A program made the translations under genes and the position numbers. A stretch of 64,000 nt of DNA, from NCBI RefSeq assembly GCF_001028135.1, contig NZ_LDNM01000015.1:1-64000 (forward strand), in the 5' to 3' direction. Under the pieces are notes generated by a model. The model searched no databases, was not told the DNA's origin, and worked only from the letters and a program-made list of their open reading frames with translations. Origin of the DNA: Xenorhabdus griffiniae (GTDB taxonomy: Bacteria > Pseudomonadota > Gammaproteobacteria > Enterobacterales > Enterobacteriaceae). Within the stretch, counting starts at the first letter, position 1, and the number at the start of each line of letters is the position of its first letter. Of the stretch, positions 1 through 9,364 are shown piece by piece.

Positions 1-2
1 TC

Positions 3-56
3 AGAGAGAAAAGCGGTCGGTATCGATTACCTACCGATGAGGAAGTGAATTTGTAA
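3..56 (+). CDS. 3' end of an upstream ORF (partial, unidentified)
   Basis: The frame beginning at base 3 is open from the window edge to a TAA at 54-56 and encodes 17 charged, polar residues. It could be the C-terminus of the gene before the terminase (lysis or hypothetical phage gene), but it is too short to identify and may be chance. No function is proposed. Confidence 0.25.
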   Translation, partial: REKSGRYRLPTDEEVNL

Positions 57-220
57 TTGCTAAGTTATCGCAAGACGGTGATTTTACAAAATGCTGCAAA
101 CGTCATTCCCTGAGTGGCGTTGATAGAATTTTGTGGAGGTTTTTGGCTTCGGTGGTCTCGCCCGAAGAGGGGCTTATATCAGCCAGACCAGTTAATTATT
201 CTGATTTATGGAGAAAGTAA

Positions 221-781
221 ATGGCACTCACCGACAAACAAGAAATGTTTTGTCGTGAGTACCTCGTAGATTTGAACGCCACTCAAGCGGCCATTCGTGC
301 GGGGTACAGCGAGAAAACCGCAAACCGCACTGCGTCTGAAAACCTGTCAAAACCTGATATTCAGTCACGTATTGCCGAACTCAAGGCAGGCCGTAATGAA
401 GAAGTCGGGATTAATGCGACTTATGTATTAAAGCGGTTAGTTGAAATTGACCAAATGGACGTCCTCGACATTCTCACTGATGGAGGCGAACTCAAGTCAG
501 TTAAAGACTGGCCTAAAGTGTGGCGTACTACGCTATCAGGTCTGGAAGTGCTGGAAGTAGGTTCACAAGATACCGCCGCCTTACTCAAGAAGATCAAGTG
601 GCCTGATAAGGTTAAAAATCTGGAATTGCTTGGGAAACATATCAGTGTTCAGGCATTTAAAGAGCAGATTGATCAAAAGGTGGTGGCTACCCATAACATT
701 ATGCCCGTACCTGCCTGCGATAACGTCGATGATTGGGAAAAAGCGGCACAGAAGCAACAGGGCGAGGTATTAGGCGGATGA
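221..781 (+). CDS. phage terminase small subunit (Terminase_2-like)
   Basis: 186 aa. The small terminase subunit binds the packaging site on concatemeric phage DNA and hands it to the large subunit. The N-terminus (LTDKQEMFCREYL, then ATQAAIRAGYSEKTA at about residues 20-34) has the helix-turn-helix pattern typical of the Terminase_2 family. The ATG has a GGAG ribosome site 7-10 bases upstream, and the stop overlaps the next start (ATGA), implying translational coupling with the large subunit. It is the first gene of the late structural operon. Family assignment is from pattern recognition; the exact pac/cos type cannot be told. Confidence 0.85.
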   Translation: MALTDKQEMFCREYLVDLNATQAAIRAGYSEKTANRTASENLSKPDIQSRIAELKAGRNEEVGINATYVLKRLVEIDQMDVLDILTDGGELKSVKDWPKVWRTTLSGLEVLEVGSQDTAALLKKIKWPDKVKNLELLGKHISVQAFKEQIDQKVVATHNIMPVPACDNVDDWEKAAQKQQGEVLGG

Positions 782-2337
782 ATTACAATGTGGTCTGGAA
801 GCCTCTTCCCGGGTCTCAGTCTCTGTCTTTAAGTTGCCCATGTAATGAAATTCTCTATGAGGGAACTCGTGGCCCCGGCAAAACAGCAGCGCAGTTAGCC
901 AGATTCAGACGCAATGTGGGTATCGGTTACGGTTCATTCTGGAGGGGGGTGATATTTGATACTGAATACAAAAACCTTGCTGATATCATCACTCAGTCAA
1001 AGCGTATGTATCGTCTATTTAAAGATGGTGCGCGTTTTCTTGCTTCTGCCTCTGAGTTACGCTGGGTATGGCCTACGGGTGAGGAACTGTTATTCCGTTT
1101 CGGCAAAGAGGCGGATGATTATTGGGATTATCACGGGCAGGAATTCCCGTTCATCGGCTTCAACGAATTAACCAAGCAGAAATCAGCAGATTTTTATGAG
1201 GCCATGTTCTCTTGTCGGCGTTCGTCATTCAGGCCAGAAGATTACCCGCGTGAGGACGGTTCACTATTAAAATCTATTCCGCTTGAAACATTCAGCACAA
1301 CTAACCCGTTTGGTATCGGGCATACCTGGGTGAAAAAACGGTTTATTGAACCTGCACCACGCGGAACGGTTATTCGTGAAACTCAAAAGGTGTTCAATCC
1401 TCAGACTGAAAAAGATGAGGACATAACACTAACTCGCGTCGCCATTCATGGTTCATTTAAAGAGAACCCCTACTTAGACCCACAATACATTGCTACCCTG
1501 ATGAATATCAAAGACCCGAACCGTAGAAAAGCATGGGTTGAGGGTTCATGGGACGTTACCAGTGGTGGGCGGTTCGATCATCTGTGGAATGCGAACTATC
1601 ACACCATTAAACCGTTTAAAATACCCGACAGTTGGACGGTTGACCGCTCTCATGACTGGGGAGAATCAAAACCGTTTGCCAATCTGTGGTGGGCTGAATC
1701 AGATGGGGCAGAGGCAACTTTATCGGATGGCCGAAAGTTCTGCCCTCCTGCGGGTTCGCTGATTCTGATTGGTGAATGGTACGGTTGCCCGCCTGATGAA
1801 CTCAATAAAGGGCTGAATATGTCATCTACCAACGTGGCTAAGGGCGTACAGTGGATTGATCGGCGTCTGGCTGGCGAAGATGTTATAGAGCCTGATGAGA
1901 TTAAACAGGACGGTAAAACGCAAGGACAATTGAATATCATGCCCGGTATCTGCAAGAAAGTAATTTCTGGCCCCGCTGATGGCTCCATCTTTAATACGGG
2001 CGATAACGAAGATTCCATAGCACAGAAGATGGCAAAACAGGGTGTGAAGTGGCTAGAAGCCAATAAAAAGCCCGGTTCTCGTATCAATGGCGCTTCTCTC
2101 TTCGCTGATATGCTGGAGGCTGTCATTGAAGGTAAGAAGTCCGAGTCAGGAATGCCAGAAAAGCCCGCGTTCTACGTGTTCGATTATTGCCGGGGCTGGA
2201 TTAGCCGCATTCCGGTTTTGGTTCGTGATAGCAAAAACCCTGATGATGTTGATACCGAACAGGAAGATCACGACTGGGATGCCACGCGATATCGTGTCTT
2301 GCATAAGCCAAAGAAAATCGGCGCATTTTTCTTTTAA
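778..2337 (+). CDS. phage terminase large subunit
   Basis: 519 aa ATPase/nuclease that powers DNA packaging into the prohead. Start taken at ATG 778, which overlaps the small-subunit stop; an in-frame upstream start at 733 lies inside terS and is unlikely. A Walker A motif GTRGPGKT is at residues 29-36 and a Walker B-like stretch FIGFNE at about 125-130. Around residue 288 the DRSHDWGESKP segment looks like the first acidic motif of the RNase H-like nuclease domain. Length is normal for the family. The C-terminal half carries the nuclease; the N-terminal half is the motor. Confidence 0.9.
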   Translation: MNYNVVWKPLPGSQSLSLSCPCNEILYEGTRGPGKTAAQLARFRRNVGIGYGSFWRGVIFDTEYKNLADIITQSKRMYRLFKDGARFLASASELRWVWPTGEELLFRFGKEADDYWDYHGQEFPFIGFNELTKQKSADFYEAMFSCRRSSFRPEDYPREDGSLLKSIPLETFSTTNPFGIGHTWVKKRFIEPAPRGTVIRETQKVFNPQTEKDEDITLTRVAIHGSFKENPYLDPQYIATLMNIKDPNRRKAWVEGSWDVTSGGRFDHLWNANYHTIKPFKIPDSWTVDRSHDWGESKPFANLWWAESDGAEATLSDGRKFCPPAGSLILIGEWYGCPPDELNKGLNMSSTNVAKGVQWIDRRLAGEDVIEPDEIKQDGKTQGQLNIMPGICKKVISGPADGSIFNTGDNEDSIAQKMAKQGVKWLEANKKPGSRINGASLFADMLEAVIEGKKSESGMPEKPAFYVFDYCRGWISRIPVLVRDSKNPDDVDTEQEDHDWDATRYRVLHKPKKIGAFFF

Positions 2338-2349
2338 GGAGAGTCTTTC

Positions 2350-3774
2350 GTGAGTGAAAGCAAAACAATTCTTGTTAATAGTCTAGCTGACACTATCGCC
2401 AAACGGATGATTTATGCGTCGGGTGGCGTGAGTGGTAATACGAAACGCACCAATATCTATTCTGAGTTTGGGTATCCAGAGCGGCTAACATTTCGTGAGT
2501 ATTACAACGCCTATGAGCGCAATGCTGTAGCGCATGCTGCTGTGCATCGTTTACTGGATGGTTGCTGGCAGGATAACCCGACCATTATTGATGGTGAGGA
2601 AAAGAGCGAGTCAGACGTCACCAGTTCATGGGAAACAAAAGTAACAAAGCTGTTAAAGCGATTCTGGCCGAAAGTCAAAGACGCTGATCGCCGTAATATG
2701 ATTGGTCATTACTCGGCGCTGCTCATTCAGGTTCGGGATAGTCGGGCATGGAGTGAGCCTATTGATACGGTAGTGGTAGCACGATTAAAAGAAGACGCGT
2801 TAGTTAACCTGATCCCGGTCTGGGAAACTCAGCTTACCATTGCTGAGTGGGATACTGATATTAACTCAGACACCTACGGACAGCCAGCGATGTTCAACTT
2901 TGATGAGCGTCCGGTCGGTCAGGTTGAGATACAAGGGCCAGCCAAGCAGCTTGCTATTCATCCATCGCGGGTCATTGTTTTGTGCGAGGGGGCTGAGGAT
3001 GGGAATATTTTTTCTGGAACGCCCCTGCTCAGGGCGGGGTATAACAAATTGCTGGACGTTGAAAAAGTCTCTGGCGGCAGTTCTGAGGGCTTTTTGAAAA
3101 ATGCTTCCCGTCAGATTGGGGTGGAGTTTGATAAAGAAACTGATTTAAACAATATCACCACTGCGGCGGTTCAGGCAGGCTATCCAGATCTGGGGGCAGC
3201 ACTGGAAGATAAAATCCATAAGCTAAACAGGGGGACGGACTCAGCCGCTGTTATGCAAGCAGGTAAGCTGAATGTGTTATCAGTCACGCCGGGTGACCCA
3301 ACTCCAACATGGGAAGTCACTACGCGTGAGTTTTGCGCCTCTGTTCAAGTGCCGTTCACGATCCTGTTTGGTACTCAGACAGGGAAATTGGCTGGTGATA
3401 AAGATGATGCTACATGGAAGGTACGCCTGAACGGTCGCCGCTGGGGATTTCTGACGCAGTATGTCACTCAGCTAATAAAGAGACTGTGGGAGATTGGCAT
3501 TATCGAACCGCCAACATCGGGTGAGGTCACCATTGCATGGTCTGACATGCTCGCAGCCAGTGAGCAAGAGAAGATCGACAACATGATTAAGATGGCTGAG
3601 GCAGCATTGAAAACTCAGCAGGCATTCGGCACACCAATATTTACACCGAATGAAATACGTACCGTGGGTGAGCTGGAACCATTGGAAGATGAACCCGAAC
3701 CACAGGACATAACAGGAGATCCGCTAACCGATGACCCAGACCAGAATCGGAACCCCGATAATACCGAGGAATAA
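2350..3774 (+). CDS. phage portal protein (DUF1073 type)
   Basis: 474 aa. The portal forms the dodecameric channel at the capsid vertex through which DNA enters and leaves. The sequence resembles DUF1073/Phage_portal_3 proteins (YNAYERNAVAHAAVHRLLDG near residue 60; QVPFTILFGTQTGKLA near 335), and its place directly after terL is the normal portal position. The start is GTG 2350, with AAGGAGAG 7-14 bases upstream. Some databases label this family after the anti-CBASS protein Acb1; I see no two-histidine phosphoesterase domain here, and the C-terminus is a short acidic tail, so a structural role is more likely. Confidence 0.85.
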   Translation: MSESKTILVNSLADTIAKRMIYASGGVSGNTKRTNIYSEFGYPERLTFREYYNAYERNAVAHAAVHRLLDGCWQDNPTIIDGEEKSESDVTSSWETKVTKLLKRFWPKVKDADRRNMIGHYSALLIQVRDSRAWSEPIDTVVVARLKEDALVNLIPVWETQLTIAEWDTDINSDTYGQPAMFNFDERPVGQVEIQGPAKQLAIHPSRVIVLCEGAEDGNIFSGTPLLRAGYNKLLDVEKVSGGSSEGFLKNASRQIGVEFDKETDLNNITTAAVQAGYPDLGAALEDKIHKLNRGTDSAAVMQAGKLNVLSVTPGDPTPTWEVTTREFCASVQVPFTILFGTQTGKLAGDKDDATWKVRLNGRRWGFLTQYVTQLIKRLWEIGIIEPPTSGEVTIAWSDMLAASEQEKIDNMIKMAEAALKTQQAFGTPIFTPNEIRTVGELEPLEDEPEPQDITGDPLTDDPDQNRNPDNTEE

Positions 3775-4711
3775 ACACGACCCTACTCAATCATACCGTT
3801 CGGTTAATAAAATGTTCCGTGATATCGAGCAGCGGTATTACAGCATCAAGAAGGCTCTCAGGCAATTATTTGACAGTACTCTAATCGGACATCAACAAGA
3901 TGGAAAGCCGGATTGGTTATTAGCTAAAAACGGGGTAGGACGGCCGGATTGCTTATTTCGTGTTAATAAAGAGGCTTTCATCTATGACATGTCAGCTACT
4001 GCTTTAGCGTTATTGCTGGAAAAAATCCAGGCAATTCTTGATGAGCATTTGCTGGATGGCGGGAAAACTCAGTTATGGGCGTTTGATTATGTGTCTGATG
4101 AATATAAACGCGGAACCCTAAACGCCCACACGAATCTGGCTATACAGTCAGAGATCTACGCACAGCAAACTACGCTATCAGCCTTGTTATCAATGCCAGC
4201 CTACCAAAATCAGATTGCTACGGCATTTGTAGCAACCTATAGCGACTGGACAGGGATCTCTGATGCAGCAAGGGCGGACTTATCGCATGTAATCGCTGAG
4301 GCTATCGCTCGTGGGGTTAACCCCAGAGAGACAGCGGCTATTGTCAGCAAACGCCTTGATGTGTCAATGAGTATGGCTCAAAACATCGCCCAGACGGAGC
4401 AGGTTGGCGCATTGCGAAATGCTAACTGGAATGAAATGGAGTGGGCTAAAGAACGGTTAGGCCTGAATACTAAACTGCTTTGGTTATCAGCCCTGAAACC
4501 CACCACCAGATCATGGCACGCTGCGAGGCACGGGAAGATCTACACTAAGCAGGAGGTTGAGGTGTTTTACTCTAAAAACGGGAATCGCTATCGCTGCTAC
4601 TGCGCTCAACAACCTGTGGTGCTGGGCGATGACGATAAACTGTATAACACGGGTCTGACTGAGCGCCTGACGGAAGAGCGCAAGACGTGGGAGCCTGAAC
4701 CATCTAAGTAA
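3731..4711 (+). CDS. minor head / head morphogenesis protein (SPP1 gp7-like)
   Basis: 326 aa. Proteins of the SPP1 gp7/Mu gpF family sit inside the prohead at the portal and act in head assembly and genome delivery. The C-terminal region (about residues 225-300) has the family pattern: AQTEQVGALRNAN, KLLWLSALKPTTRSWHAARHGK, then a Cys-containing NRYRCYCAQQPVV end. The ATG at 3731 overlaps the portal gene by 44 bases with an AGGAG 13 bases upstream; a later in-frame ATG at 3811 is an alternative start. Position between portal and protease/scaffold gene agrees with the assignment. Confidence 0.8.
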   Translation: MTQTRIGTPIIPRNKHDPTQSYRSVNKMFRDIEQRYYSIKKALRQLFDSTLIGHQQDGKPDWLLAKNGVGRPDCLFRVNKEAFIYDMSATALALLLEKIQAILDEHLLDGGKTQLWAFDYVSDEYKRGTLNAHTNLAIQSEIYAQQTTLSALLSMPAYQNQIATAFVATYSDWTGISDAARADLSHVIAEAIARGVNPRETAAIVSKRLDVSMSMAQNIAQTEQVGALRNANWNEMEWAKERLGLNTKLLWLSALKPTTRSWHAARHGKIYTKQEVEVFYSKNGNRYRCYCAQQPVVLGDDDKLYNTGLTERLTEERKTWEPEPSK

Positions 4712-4731
4712 CAATTCAAAGAGGTCAAAGC

Positions 4732-6120
4732 ATGGGGCTATCTAGCGTTCATATTAAGTCACTGGCCCTAAATTCCTCCAATATCTCAACTGAAACTATC
4801 GATGGTGATGAGCATGTCGTCATTCGTGGCGTTGTGCCCGTTGTCGATGATGTTGTGATGAACGGGGGGTTATATCCAGCCAGTGAGATTAACAAGAGCT
4901 ACAAATCAATGGAGGGGAAACAGGTTCCTTACGGACACCCCAAAATTGATGATCAGTATATATCTGCTGACACACCAAGAGCAGTCAATCAATTCCATAT
5001 CGGCGCATGGGCTGAGAACGTCCGTAAGGATGGCGACAAAGTTGTTATGGATGTAAAAGTTAATCGTCGGTTCGCGGGTTCAACCAACAAGGGGGCGGAA
5101 TTTTTATCCCGTATTGATGACATTATCGCGGGGAATAGCGCTGAATCAATCCATGTTTCAACCGGTCTGTTGTTGCAGAGAGAGCAGAACAAAGGAAAAT
5201 CAAAGGGCAAAGCGTATACGTGGGTTGCCCGCAATATGCAGTTTGACCATATCGCTGTATTACCAGCCAACGAACCGGGTGCAGCTACACCAGAAGAAGG
5301 CGTGGGAATGTTTGTCAATGCCGAAGGTGAAAAGATAGTCGTCGAGCAAGTTAATCTGTCTGATGCGTCTAACTGCACCCAAGAAGGGTGGATAGGTAAG
5401 ACCAAGTTCTTCTTCACTAATGCCTCTAACTTCTCATTCGACGATATTCACTCAGCACTCAGAGAGAAATTAAGAGCCACATATCCAGATGACGATTATC
5501 CATACGCCGAGAGCATCTGGCCTGACAAATTCATCTACTACCGATCCGGCAAAACCTACCAGCAAAAATATCTCATGAACGATGACGGCACCGCTGAACT
5601 CGTTGGAGAGCCTATTGAAGTGGTACGCAAGCCGACTGAATACGAAATTAAAACCAACGGAGCTAATAACCCGATGAAAGACATGATTGTTAACGCCCTG
5701 AAAGCGAAAGGTAAGCCGACTGACGGCAAGACCGAAGCTGAGCTGCTTGATGCATACAACCAGATGAATGCTGACGAAGCAAAAGACAAAGAAACGCCGG
5801 AAGAAAAGGCTGCGCGCGAGAAAAAAGAGAAAGAGGTCGCAACAAATACTGATGTGATCACCGCAGCAATAAATGCAGCCATGAAACCACTGACTGACAA
5901 AATCACCACGCTGGAATCTCAGTTGACCGCCAACGCAGACAAGGAGAAGAGCGACAAACGCGCCGCTGTCAAAGCCAAGTTTGGTCTGGATGACACCGCC
6001 GTTAACGCACTGGATGGCGCAGCGCTCGACGGCTTCTATGCGCAATGCCAGTCCTCAGCGGGGCTTAATTCTGCATTTACTAATAACAATTCTGAATCAT
6101 TCACATCTATGCCGGAGTAA
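4732..6120 (+). CDS. DUF2213 capsid maturation protease / scaffold
   Basis: 462 aa. The N-terminal ~170 residues match the DUF2213 type of prohead protease (MNGGLYPASEI, QVPYGHPKID near residue 65, ESIHVSTGLLL near 140). The C-terminal ~150 residues are highly charged (DKETPEEKAAREKKEKEV, DKITTLESQL) and predicted coiled coil, as expected for a fused scaffold that fills the prohead and is degraded on maturation. The middle (about residues 205-305) is unlike either part. The Ser/His roles are inferred from the family, not shown. Located just before the cement and major capsid genes. Confidence 0.75.
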   Translation: MGLSSVHIKSLALNSSNISTETIDGDEHVVIRGVVPVVDDVVMNGGLYPASEINKSYKSMEGKQVPYGHPKIDDQYISADTPRAVNQFHIGAWAENVRKDGDKVVMDVKVNRRFAGSTNKGAEFLSRIDDIIAGNSAESIHVSTGLLLQREQNKGKSKGKAYTWVARNMQFDHIAVLPANEPGAATPEEGVGMFVNAEGEKIVVEQVNLSDASNCTQEGWIGKTKFFFTNASNFSFDDIHSALREKLRATYPDDDYPYAESIWPDKFIYYRSGKTYQQKYLMNDDGTAELVGEPIEVVRKPTEYEIKTNGANNPMKDMIVNALKAKGKPTDGKTEAELLDAYNQMNADEAKDKETPEEKAAREKKEKEVATNTDVITAAINAAMKPLTDKITTLESQLTANADKEKSDKRAAVKAKFGLDDTAVNALDGAALDGFYAQCQSSAGLNSAFTNNNSESFTSMPE

Positions 6121-6125
6121 TAGAA

Positions 6126-6551
6126 ATGGCGAAAGACGGAAAACATGTAATTCATGCTGGCGGCGTGTTTATCAACCCTATGCTAAACCGAGAAGGTGCG
6201 GCGGCGGTCGATACTCAGCCCGGCACGATTGGGTATTTTGAGAAAGGCAAGTTTAAAGCCTCAGTAGATGGCAAGGAAGCGGCAATCCTTTATGTCGCCA
6301 ATATCGATTATTTGCGTTGTCAGGTCGTGGATGATCCTATCACGGCGGGTGGTGTGGTTGTCGGCATTCACCCCATGGCGGGTATTTTCCTGAACGTCCG
6401 TGCGGCAGAGGGAACGTACAAGAAGGGCCAGCCAGTGACGGTCGCTAATGGTCAGATTAAAGCTGCCAGTGATGGGGCTGCATTTGCCTATATAGAAGAA
6501 GACAGCATCACCGTTAAAGCGGGTGAGTTGGTTCGCGTGGTTATTAAGTAA
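6126..6551 (+). CDS. capsid cement/decoration protein (Gp24-like)
   Basis: 141 aa, small, glycine- and valine-rich, all-beta in appearance (YFEKGKFKASVDGKEAA; GTYKKGQPVTVANGQIK; a final SITVKAGELVRVVIK). Small beta-barrel proteins in this place, directly before the major capsid gene, are structural cement proteins that stabilise the expanded head. Five bases separate it from the protease gene, and the capsid gene follows after 10 bases, so all are on one transcript. Role is by position and composition; I do not recognise a diagnostic motif. Confidence 0.6.
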   Translation: MAKDGKHVIHAGGVFINPMLNREGAAAVDTQPGTIGYFEKGKFKASVDGKEAAILYVANIDYLRCQVVDDPITAGGVVVGIHPMAGIFLNVRAAEGTYKKGQPVTVANGQIKAASDGAAFAYIEEDSITVKAGELVRVVIK

Positions 6552-6561
6552 GGAGACATGA

Positions 6562-7653
6562 ATGTTTGTATTTTCAAAATCTATCGGTGAAAAAACCGGT
6601 AATCTGGCAGTCAACCAAATGCAGTTCCGCAAGCTCGAAACGGCACGTAATGCTTCAGCGCAAGCGGTGGCTGATTTTTTGGCTCGCACTCGCTGGCAGG
6701 GAGAGGCGGATAACGCACCTATACTGAACGCGGTCAACGCTATTGACGATATTCGTCGTTTGTACCGTTCGTATGACCAAACGGTACTGGCAGAATTTGA
6801 GCCTAACACAGAGTTCACCTTATTGAATGACCTGATGCCGCTCTCTCGTTCTGTTCGTCTGGAAGAGTCCGTGTATGAGTACGCTCGTACAGGTGGCAAA
6901 GGCTGGGCGCATACGTCCATGAGCGGACAGATTGGTGCTGCACTGGATGCTCGCGCATACTCCTTCGATGGAACGATGGTGCCGATTCACGATTCTGGAT
7001 TCAAATTCCAGTGGCGTGACCCGATTTTCAATAAAGGCTCAGCACTGGCTTCTCTGGCTGATGCGCAACGAGGTTCGGTTGACAGTGTTCGTCGTCAGTA
7101 CATGGGTTACATTTTTAATGGATTCCGAGACAGTGAAGGCAACTATGTTCAGTTTGACGGCAAAACATGGAAAGGACTGAAAGCTGATGAGCGCGTTGGC
7201 ATGGTGGATTTGGGCGCTGGTGGCCTGAATATCGACTTTACCCAATCAGACGCTAAAGCAACCCGCGAAGGAGCCATTGCACTCCGTGACACTCTGCGAC
7301 TGAAAAACAACATGTACGCCGAACAGACGTGGTATGTCTCCGGTGACATTCTGTCTCACTGGGAGAAGATTTACTTCGATGTGAATTCAACCCGTACTGT
7401 GCTGGAAGAGGTTAAACGCCTGATCGGTATCAAAGCTATCAAAGAGGATTTCGAGCTGAAAGGTAACGAAATTCTGGTTGTGCCTTTGGGGGCGGGTGTT
7501 ATTGCGCCTGTCGTTGGTCAAGCATTCGGTACGGTTGCCGATCCACGTCAGTACTACAACTCAGACTACGTGTGGCGCACATGGGGTGCGGCTGGCCTGA
7601 TGGTCAAGACCGATATCAACAACAAACACGGCGTTCTGTTCGCTAAAGGATAA
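6562..7653 (+). CDS. major capsid protein
   Basis: 363 aa, the expected size for an HK97-fold capsid subunit. It starts at ATG 6562 with GGAG 9 bases upstream. The sequence has the character of a main structural protein: no cofactor motifs, conserved-looking blocks such as YEYARTGGKGWAHTSMSG (about residues 110-127) and a C-terminal Gly/Val-rich segment VGQAFGTVADPRQYYNSDY. It lies between the cement protein and the connector genes, which is the canonical capsid position. An N-terminal scaffold-type delta domain is not obvious, consistent with a separate scaffold upstream. Confidence 0.8.
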   Translation: MFVFSKSIGEKTGNLAVNQMQFRKLETARNASAQAVADFLARTRWQGEADNAPILNAVNAIDDIRRLYRSYDQTVLAEFEPNTEFTLLNDLMPLSRSVRLEESVYEYARTGGKGWAHTSMSGQIGAALDARAYSFDGTMVPIHDSGFKFQWRDPIFNKGSALASLADAQRGSVDSVRRQYMGYIFNGFRDSEGNYVQFDGKTWKGLKADERVGMVDLGAGGLNIDFTQSDAKATREGAIALRDTLRLKNNMYAEQTWYVSGDILSHWEKIYFDVNSTRTVLEEVKRLIGIKAIKEDFELKGNEILVVPLGAGVIAPVVGQAFGTVADPRQYYNSDYVWRTWGAAGLMVKTDINNKHGVLFAKG

Positions 7654-7662
7654 GGAAACGTT

Positions 7663-7923
7663 ATGGCACTGGTGAAAGTGATTGCAGGTAATCTGTTTTC
7701 CGGTGCCAATCTCCAAAAACTGGAGGTTGGTGATTTTGCGGAAGTGGATCAGGCCACAGCGCAGCGATGGGCATTAATTGGGCTGGTGGAGTTAATCGAA
7801 GATAGTGTTTTCGAAGTAGCAACACCAACGCAAGATACTAATGAGCCTGAGCCTGAGCCTGAAAAACCACCCAGGGGCAAAGGCGGCAAGAAGGATAAAT
7901 CAGATGGTGATAACGCTGAATGA
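7663..7923 (+). CDS. small head protein with acidic repeat tail (unidentified)
   Basis: 86 aa. The first ~55 residues look folded (GDFAEVDQATAQRWALIGLVELIED); the tail is low-complexity, with EPEPEPEKPP followed by a lysine- and glycine-rich stretch. It sits between the capsid gene and the connector and its 3' end overlaps the next start by 20 bases. Small proteins of this kind in this position are often head-associated, but no family is recognised. Confidence 0.6.
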   Translation: MALVKVIAGNLFSGANLQKLEVGDFAEVDQATAQRWALIGLVELIEDSVFEVATPTQDTNEPEPEPEKPPRGKGGKKDKSDGDNAE

Positions 7924-8269
7924 CATTAAGTCGATGATCGCCGAACTGGGTTTTACTTTGCCTGATTCAGTCTTGGAGTTGTTATTGAATCAGGTGAATG
8001 AAAAATCTGAGTGTATGGCGGCTCATGGTTATGATGAAAGTTTACAAAAATTGTTGCTTATTTATGCGGCGGTTCGTCTGGCGTCACTGTCCGGAGCAAG
8101 GAAAATTGCTTCGCAGGGTTCGCCATCTGGCGGTTCCCGCTCATTCAACTATGACTCTGCTGGCACGGATTATCTGCTTAAACAAATCAGAGTGTGGGAT
8201 ACATCCGGCTGCTTGTCTGGCTTACCGCTGGAGAGTAAATCTGTCGGCTTCTTTGATGTGGTGGGGTGA
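7904..8269 (+). CDS. head-tail connector protein (putative)
   Basis: 121 aa. Start chosen at ATG 7904 (MVITLNDIKSMIAELGF), which has an AAGGAT-type ribosome site and overlaps the previous gene; an ORF start at 7841 would read the upstream gene's repeat region out of frame. It is mostly helical (LLLNQVNEKSECMAAHGYDESLQKLLLIYAAVRLASLSGA), like gp6/gp15-type connector proteins that extend the portal. Its place, first after the capsid block, fits. No signature motif seen. Confidence 0.6.
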   Translation: MVITLNDIKSMIAELGFTLPDSVLELLLNQVNEKSECMAAHGYDESLQKLLLIYAAVRLASLSGARKIASQGSPSGGSRSFNYDSAGTDYLLKQIRVWDTSGCLSGLPLESKSVGFFDVVG

Positions 8270-8271
8270 AT

Positions 8272-8619
8272 ATGAGCAGCGTGGCTAACTGGGCGTATAC
8301 CGCCCCTTGTACATTCTGGAAGCGGCTGGGGAATAATGAGTATGGTAGTCCTCTTGGTTATAAAGAGCCGCAAATCATCATGTGTGATTATCAAGGTGGG
8401 CTGTCTAGCAAAATATCAGGTATTGGTACTGAGATTGTCGCTAAAAACACATTCTGGACTGAGTTTGCTGATGCATCTACAGGTGATTACATATTGATTG
8501 GCGAATCATCAAATCCGAACCCTATAGAGGAAGGAGCCGACGAAATCAAACACATAGCTCGTTATGCGGATACATTCGAACGTTTGGCAGATGATTATGC
8601 GCTAGTGACAGGAGTCTGA
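8272..8619 (+). CDS. head-closure / head-tail joining protein (putative)
   Basis: 115 aa from ATG 8272, two bases after the upstream stop; a GTG six bases earlier is also in frame. The size, beta-rich character (CTFWKRLGNNEYG, FADASTGDYILIGES) and position between connector and gp10-like protein fit a head-closure (stopper) protein of the SPP1 gp16/HK97 gp7 kind. This is mainly a positional call. Confidence 0.5.
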   Translation: MSSVANWAYTAPCTFWKRLGNNEYGSPLGYKEPQIIMCDYQGGLSSKISGIGTEIVAKNTFWTEFADASTGDYILIGESSNPNPIEEGADEIKHIARYADTFERLADDYALVTGV

Positions 8620-8620
8620 T

Positions 8621-8992
8621 ATGGGCGTCAAAGTCACAGGTATTCGTGAGGCCAAATCCCGGCTCAGTGTCTTAATCGGCGATATCCGGGGACGGAAAGT
8701 GGTTCGGGCTATGTATAAGGCTCTGTATATCGGCAGTGCTCAGGCCGCGCTTTATACCCCTATCGATACTTCCACACTGATTAATTCTCAGTTCCGCGAT
8801 GTTCGTTTTGACGGGGTGCGACTGACAGGGAGGGTGGGCTATTCTGCGAATTATGCGGTTTACGTTCATGATCCGAAAATTAAGCAAAACTTCCGTAGAG
8901 CAACAGCGAAGAAGGCGTTCCTGAAACTGGGATTTGATGAGATGAGGCAACAGATCGACAAGGCCGTAACGGAGGAATTGAAATCACTATGA
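8621..8992 (+). CDS. HK97 gp10-like tail protein
   Basis: 123 aa. The pattern of an N-terminal helix (IREAKSRLSVLIGDIRGRKVVRAMYKALYIG), a TPIDTSTL block near residue 45, GYSANYAVYVHDP near 73 and a helical C-terminus is that of HK97 gp10 family proteins, which act in head-tail joining or tail completion. AGGAG precedes the ATG. The stop overlaps the next start by 4 bases (ATGA). Confidence 0.75.
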   Translation: MGVKVTGIREAKSRLSVLIGDIRGRKVVRAMYKALYIGSAQAALYTPIDTSTLINSQFRDVRFDGVRLTGRVGYSANYAVYVHDPKIKQNFRRATAKKAFLKLGFDEMRQQIDKAVTEELKSL

Positions 8993-9363
8993 GTGTATTT
9001 GAACAATTCCGCCATTATCTGGCTAATGCCGGACTGACTGATGGATTCACAATCCAGATGCTCACTTGGATTGAGCAAAAAGGCGATGGTGGGAAGATGC
9101 AGTATATGGTTTTTCAGCCTGCTGGTGGAACTGCCCGGTTGGATGATTTAGGGGCTGATGACAATGTACAGGTAATTTTGGTCAGTGGACAAAATAACCC
9201 ACAGCCAGTCATTCAACGGGCACAAGAAATTCTCGATTACGTCGCCTCTCACCCCGATGATGATTGCTTAACATCTGTTTTTAATCTTGGCGGCTTGACA
9301 ACCCCTATCCCCACCCAAGAGAACCGGTACGTCATCCGGTTACTATTCCGTTGTACATCATAA
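8989..9363 (+). CDS. tail terminator / completion protein (putative, gpU-like)
   Basis: 124 aa. Lambda gpU-type terminators stop tail-tube polymerisation and interface with the head. Features that suggest this are the position between the gp10-like gene and the tail tube gene, the size, and the beta-alpha pattern ending in NRYVIRLLFRCTS, common in this family. Translationally coupled to the gene before it. No catalytic motif is expected. Confidence 0.6.
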   Translation: MSVFEQFRHYLANAGLTDGFTIQMLTWIEQKGDGGKMQYMVFQPAGGTARLDDLGADDNVQVILVSGQNNPQPVIQRAQEILDYVASHPDDDCLTSVFNLGGLTTPIPTQENRYVIRLLFRCTS

Positions 9364-9364
9364 C

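Noticed and set aside
2350-3774. Portal gene as an anti-CBASS (Acb1) nuclease
   Set aside because: Database names for DUF1073 proteins sometimes mention Acb1, but no paired H-x-S/T phosphoesterase motifs are visible (one isolated HPS occurs in the body), and the position and length are those of a portal.
5470-6045. Long - strand ORFs opposite the DUF2213 gene
   Set aside because: They mirror the coding frame of a well-supported phage gene, have no ribosome sites and give Phe/Cys-rich products.
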